Positions 1 through 6,939 of a stretch of DNA of 37,746 bases are shown here, piece by piece. Numbering within the stretch: position 1 is the stretch's first letter; the number at the start of each line of letters is the position of its first letter. Made by a program: the position numbers and the translations under genes. Origin of the DNA: Lyngbya sp. PCC 8106. Its GTDB lineage: Bacteria; Cyanobacteriota; Cyanobacteriia; Cyanobacteriales; Microcoleaceae. The notes under the pieces were generated by a model. That model saw nothing but the letters and a program-made list of their open reading frames with translations, ran no database searches and was not told where the DNA came from. The stretch covers positions 1 to 37,746 of the forward strand of contig NZ_AAVU01000055.1 in NCBI RefSeq assembly GCF_000169095.1, read 5' to 3'.

Positions 1-1318
1 TGAATTTGATCTCCGTCTGAGAATTGAATCCTACAACTTTACCATTATCACCCCAGCCATTTTTGCTGGTGTCACCATCCATATAGTAGGCTGTTGTTGC
101 ATCCCCTAGAACGAATAAATCTGGCCCGTTAGTTCCTTCGAGATTATCTTTTTCACCTATCCCTGGTAAAGCAGTGTTGGGATCAACTTCAATAATGATG
201 TTATACCCTGTGTTGTCATTGTTGTTGTCAGTTCCGCTATCGCTACTATCGTTCGGTTGGGTAGTTGCACTAACTCCGTTGATAGTCAGGTTAACGGTAG
301 CTGTGTCGGTTCCCCCTTTTCCATCATTAATCGTGTAGCTGAAACTATCTGTTGCGGTTTCATCGGCTTCGAGATTGTCGAATTGACCGTTAGGATCGTA
401 GCTGATTGTACCGTTGTTGTTGATGCTAACTTGACCTTTGGTGTTCGTACCATCAACCATACTGACGTTGAGACTATCACCGTCTGGGTCGCTATCGTTA
501 GTCAGGACGTTAATATTGATAGCTGTATCTTCGTCGGTGCTGTCTGTATCGTTTGTAGCTGTAGGTGCTTGGTTAACGGGTTCTTCTGGGGTATCGGTTC
601 CGGAATCAGTTCCAGAAACATAGCTAAAAATGTCGTCGGTTAAGGATACGGGTTCGGAATAGCCAGAGATAATTCCAATCATATCTTTGGTTCCCTCAGT
701 CAAGAAAATGCGGGTATCTCCGTTCCTTTGTATTAGCTGATAATCACTGGGACTTCCATGCAGTTGAATCTGATCTTCTGCATCATTAAACCCGCTAATT
801 TCAGCGCGATCATCCCAATTTGATTGGTTGTAGAAAGCTGTGCTACCATTGCCCAGAATAAATTGATCTGGCCCGTTAGTTCCTTCGAGATCATCTATTT
901 CTTTCATCCCCGCAAAGGCTGTGTTGGGATCAAAATCACTGATGATGTTATACCCTGTGTTGTTATTGTTGTTGTCAGTTCCGTTATCGCTACTATCGTT
1001 CGGTTGGGTAGTTGCACTAACTCCGTTGATAGTCAGGTTAACGGTAGCTGTGTCGGTTCCCCCTTTTCCATCATTAATCGTGTAGCTGAAACTATCTGTT
1101 GCGGTTTCACCGGCTTCGAGATTGTCGAATTGACCGTTGGGGTTATAGCTGATTGTACCGTTGTTGTTGATGCTAACTTTACCTTTGGTGTTCGTACCAT
1201 CAACCATACTGACGTTGAGACTATCACCGTCTGAGTCGCTATCGTTAGTCAGGACGTTAATATTGATAGCTGTATCTTCGTCGGTGCTACCTGTATCGTT
1301 TGTAGCTGTAGGTGCTTG
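1..1318 (-). repeat. Tandem 747-bp (249-aa) coding repeat units inside copy 1
   Basis: The decamer ctgtatcgtt and its surrounding linker occur at 544 and again at 1291, exactly 747 bp (249 codons) apart. The flanking Ig-like segment is almost identical in both units, but marker differences distinguish them: unit 1 encodes TKGKV and YNPNGQ, unit 2 encodes TKGQV and YDPNGQ. Unit 2 continues past the left edge. Its beta-roll part also differs from that of unit 1 (DATTAYYMDGD instead of NGSTAFYNQS). Confidence 0.85.
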
Positions 1319-1912
1319 GTTAACTGGGTTCGGGTTTGTTACCGTTCCAGAATCTAGTGTAATCACCCGCAGAGGATCAACGGCCGATTGACTGGTAAAT
1401 GTAACTTCTAAGATATTGTTATTGGCTCCCGAGATTTTGACAGTATCTTCAGGAAGTCCACTGCTTGGTCCTTCTAGGGTATTCCCATCTTTTAATACTC
1501 TAGCCCGATAGCCAACCAATTCGTCATTATTATTGAGAGTTTGCTTCGAGCTTGCATTACCAAACAACTTATCATCCGCCATGAAGCCAATAATCGGATT
1601 GTCAAAAGTGAAGGTAGCCGTAAATGTTTGCCGGCTGCCTGTGTCATTTTTCATATAAATGAAATGACTGTCAACAACAGTACCGGCTGCAATCGTTCCT
1701 AAATTATTGAGATCCTCCCAATCTTGGGGATCGTTGATTTTGATGTCTTTTGAGAGGGTGACATCTTGAGCTTCATTAAAAAACTGTAAGCTATTGGCAC
1801 CAGGTGCCCACCAGCTTGAATATTTGTAGGCAGAGCTACCCGTGGCATCATTTAACCAAAAATCATTAATATCAATTTCTTTCGCTTGTCCTGTAAAACT
1901 AAGAATTGCCAT
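1..1912 (-). CDS. Large secreted calcium-binding/adhesin-like repeat protein, copy 1 (3' end outside window)
   Basis: The frame is open from the ATG at 1910-1912 to the left edge, so at least 637 residues are present and the C terminus is missing. An N-terminal domain of about 190 residues (starts MAILSFTGQAKEIDI, ends near ITLDSGTV) is one I do not recognise. It is followed by tandem 249-residue units. Each unit has a VNQAPTATNDT linker, a cadherin/VCBS-like Ig domain (motifs DEDTAININVLTNDSD and DSFSYTINDG) and a beta-roll-like region (motifs GNGSTAFYNQSNWDDRAEI and DQIQLHGSPSDYQL). The second copy of this gene (3153-4885) ends in an RTX-like C-terminal domain, so this one probably does too. 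No Sec signal peptide is seen, which fits type I secretion. Role inferred: surface or matrix adhesin. The start is supported by a shared start and an upstream AGGAG (TAGGAGATTTTT before ATG). Confidence 0.75.
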   Translation of the reverse strand, partial: MAILSFTGQAKEIDINDFWLNDATGSSAYKYSSWWAPGANSLQFFNEAQDVTLSKDIKINDPQDWEDLNNLGTIAAGTVVDSHFIYMKNDTGSRQTFTATFTFDNPIIGFMADDKLFGNASSKQTLNNNDELVGYRARVLKDGNTLEGPSSGLPEDTVKISGANNNILEVTFTSQSAVDPLRVITLDSGTVTNPNPVNQAPTATNDTGSTDEDTAININVLTNDSDSDGDSLNVSMVDGTNTKGKVSINNNGTISYNPNGQFDNLEAGETATDSFSYTINDGKGGTDTATVNLTINGVSATTQPNDSSDNGTDNNNNNTGYNIISDFDPNTAFAGMKEIDDLEGTNGPDQFILGNGSTAFYNQSNWDDRAEISGFNDAEDQIQLHGSPSDYQLIQRNGDTRIFLTEGTKDMIGIISGYSEPVSLTDDIFSYVSGTDSGTDTPEEPVNQAPTATNDTDSTDEDTAININVLTNDSDPDGDSLNVSMVDGTNTKGQVSINNNGTISYDPNGQFDNLEADETATDSFSYTINDGKGGTDTATVNLTINGVSATTQPNDSSDSGTDNNNDNTGYNIIIEVDPNTALPGIGEKDNLEGTNGPDLFVLGDATTAYYMDGDTSKNGWGDNGKVVGFNSQTEIKF

Positions 1913-2120
1913 AAAAATCTCCTAAAACCGAGGTGAGTTGTAATCTGTAAAAACACGGCTATAACTTCTTCTATTACAAGCTAATCTATATTGAGTCTAA
2001 ATAGACAGGTACTTGTGTAAAGATTGAGTGAAAAGTATGTAAACTTTTTGCAAACTAAATTTTATTTTAGGAGATCTAGTTAATACAGAATGTGACTCGA
2101 TAAACCCGGAATATTTGTTT

Positions 2121-2188
2121 GATCACAGGCAAAAAGACGGGTATTGGAAAAGGATTGATCAGGATCAATTGTGTTCGATTGCCTGATC
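2121..2188. repeat. Nested inverted repeats upstream of repeat-protein copy 1
   Basis: The outer arms gatcacaggcaa (2121-2132) and ttgcctgatc (2179-2188) pair with a 2-nt bulge. Inside lies a perfect inverted repeat, attgatc (2154-2160) and gatcaat (2163-2169). The same structure is present in the second copy at 5094-5161. It could be a structured leader, an operator, or a small RNA; nothing in the sequence decides this. Confidence 0.5.
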
Positions 2189-2237
2189 TAGTCATTCTGA
2201 GCAACTAAAAAATCTCATTAGTTAATAGCAAAACTCA

Positions 2238-2271
2238 AAGGATTGGGCTTCTTTTACGGTTCCCAATCCTT
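2238..2271. terminator. 10-bp perfect hairpin, terminator-like, in duplicated block
   Basis: The arms aaggattggg (2238-2247) and cccaatcctt (2262-2271) pair perfectly around a 14-nt loop. No clear T-run follows on the plus strand (tgaattt) and the minus-strand side is not T-rich either, so intrinsic termination is uncertain. The hairpin is repeated at 5211-5244. Confidence 0.4.
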
Positions 2272-2514
2272 GAATTTAACTTCAATTTCATCTCAAATGA
2301 ACAACGACTAGAAAGAACTAGCGTTGATTAGATTGGACTTTAATTTTGTCCGATCACTTACAGGTGTTATACAGTTATACCTAAACTGTCAGGAACTCAA
2401 AAGTCAATTCGCTGTAATGCTGACTCTATCTAGCTGATCGCGTTTTCTCGCCCCCGTTAGTGCATAAGCTTCCTGTTTTGAGACATATGTCACTGTAGAT
2501 AACCCAATTGCAGA

Positions 2515-3061
2515 TTAGTCAGTGGTGATGAATTGGGACGCACTCAAGAGGGAAATAATAATGCTTATTGTCAGGATAATGAATTATCTTGGCTAGATTG
2601 GAATTTGCAAAATAGTAATGCAGATTTATTAGATTTTACCCGTCAATTGATTCATTTCCGTCGTCGTCATCCGGTGTTTCGTCGTCGCCGTTGGTTCCAA
2701 GGACAGGCCATTCATGGATCAGCCGTCAGTGATATTGGTTGGTACAATTCAGATGGTGTCAAATGACAGAAGAACAGTGGAGTATGGGGTTTGCGAGAGC
2801 GATCGCTGTTTTTTTAATGGTGAAGAAATTCCCGAAGTTGGCTATAAAGGTGAGCCAGTGATGGATGAGAGTTTTATGCTCTTTTTTAATGCTCACTATG
2901 AGATGATTGAGTTTGATTTGCCCGCAGGTTTACGCGATCGCAAATGGCGGGTGGTGATTGATACGAAAGAGCCGTATTTTATCAACGATTGGGTTTTTTA
3001 TACAGAAGATAAACCTGTGCCTGTTACTGAACGTTCAGTGGTGGTATTGCAACGGTGTTAA
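2515..3061 (+). pseudogene. glgX: Truncated, frameshifted 3' fragment of glycogen debranching enzyme
   Basis: The translated pieces match the C-terminal end of GlgX/isoamylase-type debranching enzymes (GH13): SGDELGRTQEGNNNAYCQDNE, LLDFTRQLIHFRRRHPVF, then MTEEQWSMGFARAIAVF, then NGEEIPEVGYKGEPVMDESF to the terminal cysteine before the stop at 3059-3061. The 5' two thirds, including the catalytic barrel, are absent because the fragment begins at the duplication junction. Two single-base losses break the frame: one in the A-run near 2763 (gtcaaatgaca, where aaaatgaca would be expected) and one in the T-run near 2810. The fragment therefore cannot encode an enzyme. The two homopolymer sites could also be sequencing errors, but the truncation is independent of them. 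Confidence 0.85.
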
Positions 3062-3152
3062 CAGGTTAATTGATTAAAGATCTAAAGATCAAAGAAAGTC
3101 GGGAATTAGCTATCACTCCCGACTTATTTTTGGATTAAAATCAGATTCTCAG

Positions 3153-4885
3153 TTAGGCAACAATAGAGAATTCATTAGCGCTGAGAGTGGGGTTTCCATC
3201 AAGAGTCGCTAACAATGTAGAAGTCTGAGAACCGATACCATCGACATCAAAGAACAAATTGCCACTAGCGGTATCATACAAGAAGCGATCATCACTTTCC
3301 ATCGCTACCGTTCCTAGAACAAACTGCTCTGAAGCGAGGGTTCCAACCGTTAAGCCACCGCCAAAGCCAGATGCAGAGATTTCAAAGCGATCGCCTTCTG
3401 AAGCATCAAAGTCTGTAATCATGTCAGTACCGTCTGCGGGTTGTTGGTAAACAAAAGTATCCCCGCCACCTTTACCTGTCAATTCATCGTTACCATTACC
3501 GCCCTCAATTCGGTTGTTTGCGGCGTTGTCGGTGCTGTCTGTATCGTTTGTAGCTGTAGGTGCTTGGTTAACGGGTTCTTCTGGGGTATCGGTTCCGGAA
3601 TCAGTTCCAGAAACATAGCTAAAGATGTCGTCGGTTAAGGATACGGGTTCGGAATAGCCAGAGATAATTCCAATCATCTCTTTGGTTCCCTCAGTCAAGA
3701 AAATGCGGGTATCTCCGTTCCTTTGTATTAGCTGATAATCACTGGGACTTCCATGCAGTTGAATCTGATCTTCTAGAGCATTAAACCCGCTAATTTCAGC
3801 GCGATCATCCCAATTTGATTGGTTGTAGAAAGCTGTGCTACCATTGCCCAGAACAAATACATCTCCATTGTTAGTTCCTTCCAGGCTATTTATCTGTTTA
3901 CCTGTGTTGGAATTATCGTAGTCATCAATGATGTTGTATCCTATGGTGTTATCACCGCTATCGCTACTATCGTTCGGTTGGGTGGTTGCACTGACTCCAT
4001 TGATAGTCAGGTTAACGGTAGCTGTGTCGGTTCCCCCTTGACCATCATTAATCGTGTAGCTGAAACTATCTGTTGCGGTTTCATCGGCTTCGAGATTGTC
4101 AAATTGACCGTTAGGATCGTAGCTGATTGTACCGTTGTTGTTGATGCTAACTTGACCTTTGGTGTTCGTACCATCAACCATACTGACGTTGAGACTATCA
4201 CCGTCTGGGTCGCTATCGTTAGTCAGGACGTTAATATTGATAGCTGTATCTTCGTCGGTGCTGTCTGTATCGTTTGTAGCTGTAGGTGCTTGGTTAACGG
4301 GTTCTTCTGGGGTACCGTTCCGGAATCTAGTGTAATCAGAAACAGAGGATCAACGGCCGATTGACTGGTAAATGTAACTTCTAAGATATTGTTATTGGCT
4401 CCCGAGATTTTGACAGTATCTTCAGGAAGTCCAGTGTTTGGCCCTTCTAGGGTATTCCCCGCTTGTATTACTCTAGCCCGATAGCCAACCAATTCGTCAT
4501 TACTATTGAGAGTTTGCTCCGAGCTTGCATTACCAAACAACTCATCATCCGCCATGAAGCCAATAATCGGATTGTCAAAAGTGAAGGTAGCCGTAAATGT
4601 TTGCCGGCTGCCTGTGTTATTTTTCATATAAATGAAATGACTGTCAACAACAGTACCGGCTGCAATCGTTCCTAAATTATTGAGATCGTCCCAATCTTGG
4701 GGATTGCTGATTTCGATGTCTTGTGAGAGGATGATATCTTGAGCTTCATTAAAAAACTGTAAGCTATTGGCACCAGGTGCCCACCAGCTTGAATATTTAT
4801 AGGCAGAGCCGCCCGTGGCATCATTTAACCAAAAATCATCAATGTCAATTTGTTTTGCTTGTCCTGTAAAACCAAGAATTGCCAT
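3153..4885 (-). pseudogene. Repeat-protein copy 2: one internal unit deleted, frameshifted at the scar, RTX-like C terminus
   Basis: The N-terminal domain (ATG at 4883-4885, start MAILGFTGQAKQIDI) differs from copy 1 at roughly 21 of 190 residues. At about 4313 the linker is a hybrid: gggttcttctggggta comes from the second linker of copy 1 and ccgttccggaatctagtg from the first. One base is lost, so the upstream frame continues as PQKNPLTKHLQ and stops near 4223. The downstream frame (PEEPVNQAPTATNDTDST) runs open to the stop at 3153. The remaining Ig-like unit carries the TKGQV/YDPNGQ markers of unit 2. The C terminus has an RTX motif (GGNGNDELTGKGGGDTFVY) and a type-I-secretion-like end (ITDFDASEGDRFEISASGF). 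As read it gives a 220-aa stub plus an untranslated remainder. A sequencing error at the scar is possible. Confidence 0.75.
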
Positions 4886-5501
4886 AAAAATCTCCTAAAA
4901 CCGAGGTGAGTTGTAATCTGTAAAAACACGGCTATAACTTCTTCTATTACAAAGTAATCTATATTGAGTCTAAATAGATAGGTACTTGTGTAAAGATCTA
5001 GTTAAAAGTATGTAAATTTTTTGTAAACTAAATTTGATTCGAGGAGATCTAGTTAATACAGAATGTGACTCGATAAACCCGGAATATTTGTTTGATCACA
5101 GGCAAAAAGACGGGTATTGGAAAAGGATTGATCAGGATCAATTGTGTTCGATTGCCTGATCTAGTCATTCTGAGCAACTAAAAAATCTCATTAGTTAATA
5201 GCAAAACTCAAAGGATTGGGCTTCTTTTACGGTTCCCAATCCTTGAATTTAACTTCAATTTCATCTCAAATGAACAACGACTAGAAAGAACTAGCGTTGA
5301 TTAGATTGGACTTTAATTTTGTCCGATCACTTACAGGTGTTATACAGTTATACCTAAACTGTCAGGAACTCAAAAGTCAATTCGCTGTAATGCTGACTCT
5401 ATCTAGCTGATCGCGTTTTCTCGCCCCCGTTAGTGCATAAGCTTCCTGTTTTGAGACATATATCACTGTAGATAACCCAATTGCAGAATTGTCTTGAAAC
5501 C
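4886..5501. other. Upstream region of copy 2, with duplicated hairpins
   Basis: This is the counterpart of 1913-2514. It carries the minus-strand AGGAG ribosome-binding site, the nested inverted repeat (5094-5161) and the 10-bp hairpin (5211-5220 with 5235-5244). Beyond 5487 the sequence is unique and leads into the plus-strand TPR/CHAT cluster, so promoters for both directions must lie in or next to it. I see no open reading frame worth calling before 5502. Confidence 0.7.
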
Positions 5502-5651
5502 ATGCAACCGCAAGCTACCCGAGTTGAAAAGTTAATCCTCAGTGCGTTAATTGCTTTTGTGACGGCGACTGCTTCCGCCACCGTGGAAATACACACAAAA
5601 GCTGACAATTCACTTCCTAACCTCAATTCTGTGATTCTGGCAGATCGATAA
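5502..5651 (+). CDS. Small 49-aa signal-peptide-like protein
   Basis: The ORF starts with ATG at 5502 and ends with TAA at 5649-5651. It begins MQPQATRVEKLIL and has a basic N region, a hydrophobic stretch (LILSALIAFVTATASA, about residues 11-26) and a possible AxA-type cleavage site, leaving a short polar tail ending VILADR. I do not recognise a family. It begins 15 bp after the end of the segmental duplication and lies 60 bp before the TPR gene on the same strand, so it may be its leader gene. No strong Shine-Dalgarno sequence is visible (ttgaaacc precedes the ATG). It may also be a non-coding coincidence. Confidence 0.4.
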   Translation: MQPQATRVEKLILSALIAFVTATASATVEIHTKADNSLPNLNSVILADR

Positions 5652-5711
5652 GCGGTTGTACAGACTCTAAAATTTTTTGATTCTCTCGTCTACGTTGCTA
5701 CTTTCTTGGAA

Positions 5712-6791
5712 ATGACTATGAAATCTACCTCCTCTCTACAATCTCGGTTAAAAGTTCTCCGTAAAACTGGACTTCAACAGTTAAATCAAGAACAACTTTT
5801 ACCTGCACTCAACACCTTTCAACAAGTGCTAGCCATTGCTCAAGAAACAGAAAGTTTAGAGTATCACGTTGAGGCTTTACATCAAATTGGACTTATTCAC
5901 TATTCTCTCAAACATTATACTTGGTCAATTAACTGTCTCAAACAAATTATCAAACTCGCTGATGCAAACTCCAACTCTCTAAGAGTGGCAACCGTTTATA
6001 ATGATATTGCTCGGGTTTATTGTGCAACCAAGCAATATTCTCAAGCTCTACGATATTCGGCTCAAGCCCTAGAAAACTTTCTCAAACTTTCCCATCTCAA
6101 AGGCATCGGGATGACCTTAAACTATTTAGGAGAAATCTATAATCACCTGGGTATGTTTGAGCAAACTCTACAATGCTGCCGAAAAGCCTTACTCATTTTT
6201 CAATATCTTGATGATACCATTCAAGAAGACAACTTAAAAAATAGTGTCCATGAAGCAGCAGCCCTGCATAATCTAGGATTAGCAGAATATCATCTAGATC
6301 GACCCAGACAAGCCTTAGCCTTTCTCAATCAAGCTCTCAATATTCGCCAAAAGCTCTGTTCAGCCAAGCAAAATCAGGCTCAAGATGAACAAAAATATTC
6401 TGCAAAATCGGTCAAAATTTATTCTGAAATCGCCAAAAATCTTGGGCAAATCGGGATTGTTTACTTTAGCATCAAAGAGTATAAAACGGCGATTGACTTT
6501 TACAAAAACGCCATCAAAATCTATCAACAACATCACCAACTGGAAGAACAAGCCAAACTGATGAACTACATCGGAATCGCTTGCTACAAAAAAGCTGATA
6601 TTTCTCAGGCTTTATGGTATCATCTTAGAGCTTTGGAACTCTTTGAAAAAATTCAAAATTCCCAGTACAAAGAAAACTACTTACCTCATATCCTTTCAGT
6701 TTATCAACGATTCAACATCTGCGATCAGGGCGTAAAATTGTATCAGCGTGTTCAGGAACTATTTCAAGTCATGGAAACCGAAGTTAGCTAA
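5712..6791 (+). CDS. TPR-repeat protein upstream of CHAT/CHASE2 gene
   Basis: About 359 residues, predicted soluble, built almost entirely of tetratricopeptide repeats. Repeat signatures include ALNTFQQVLAIAQETESLEY, HYSLKHYTWSINCLKQIIKL, YSQALRYSAQALENFLKL, ALHNLGLAEYHLDRPRQALA and IYQQHHQLEEQAKLMNYIGI. No enzymatic domain is present. Such proteins act as protein-binding scaffolds. It lies directly upstream of a CHAT-domain gene on the same strand, and TPR-CHAT partnership (fused or adjacent) is common in cyanobacteria, so it probably presents or regulates the CHAT protein; this is inference. Start choice: ATG 5712 and ATG 5718 are both possible, and a TTG at 5706 is in frame; ribosome-binding signals are weak (ttgga). 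Confidence 0.8.
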   Translation: MTMKSTSSLQSRLKVLRKTGLQQLNQEQLLPALNTFQQVLAIAQETESLEYHVEALHQIGLIHYSLKHYTWSINCLKQIIKLADANSNSLRVATVYNDIARVYCATKQYSQALRYSAQALENFLKLSHLKGIGMTLNYLGEIYNHLGMFEQTLQCCRKALLIFQYLDDTIQEDNLKNSVHEAAALHNLGLAEYHLDRPRQALAFLNQALNIRQKLCSAKQNQAQDEQKYSAKSVKIYSEIAKNLGQIGIVYFSIKEYKTAIDFYKNAIKIYQQHHQLEEQAKLMNYIGIACYKKADISQALWYHLRALELFEKIQNSQYKENYLPHILSVYQRFNICDQGVKLYQRVQELFQVMETEVS

Positions 6792-6939
6792 AATTGTCAC
6801 AGAGAAGTCGGGAATTGGATATTGGATATCGAGATCAGAGGTGACATCCGATGTCTATACGGATAATTCATTAGTTATCCCGACAGTGAACCCGAAAGAT
6901 CGCGGTCTAAAGTTGTTTGTCTGCACATCCTCCATCAAG

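Larger units (their letters stand above)
1913..2514. other. Upstream region of copy 1, near-identical to 4886-5487
   Basis: No gene is visible in this 602-bp stretch. It holds the 5' region of the minus-strand repeat protein, including the AGGAG ribosome-binding site. From about 2072 to 2514 it matches 5045-5487 with a single difference that I can see (cat-atg-tca against cat-ata-tca near 2489/5462). The segment next to the start codon (about 1970-2071) has more than ten differences. The block contains several perfect inverted repeats, listed separately. At 2514/2515 the homology ends abruptly in glgX coding sequence. Confidence 0.8.
2515..5487. repeat. 2973-bp tandem segmental duplication unit (copy 2)
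   Basis: Equivalent points in the two copies are 2973 bp apart (start codons at 1912 and 4885; hairpins at 2238 and 5211; end of homology at 2514 and 5487). This unit consists of a 3' glgX fragment (plus), the second repeat-protein copy (minus) and its upstream block. The arrangement is what a tandem duplication of [glgX 3' end - gene - upstream] would give. It predicts that an intact glgX converges on copy 1 to the left of this window. Confidence 0.85.

Noticed and set aside
257..1391. Plus-strand open frames across the repeat-protein genes (257-643, 824-1234, 1161-1391, 3441-3638, 3819-4364)
   Set aside because: They are antisense to the tandem coding repeats, repeat with the same period, and their low-complexity Val/Ile/Cys-rich translations have no domain; they are shadows of the minus-strand gene.
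6748..6939. GTG start extending the CHAT/CHASE2 protein by 64 residues
   Set aside because: It overlaps the TPR coding end by 44 bp, lacks a ribosome-binding site and the extra residues do not resemble the domain; the recognisable CHAT protein start is close to ATG 6940.
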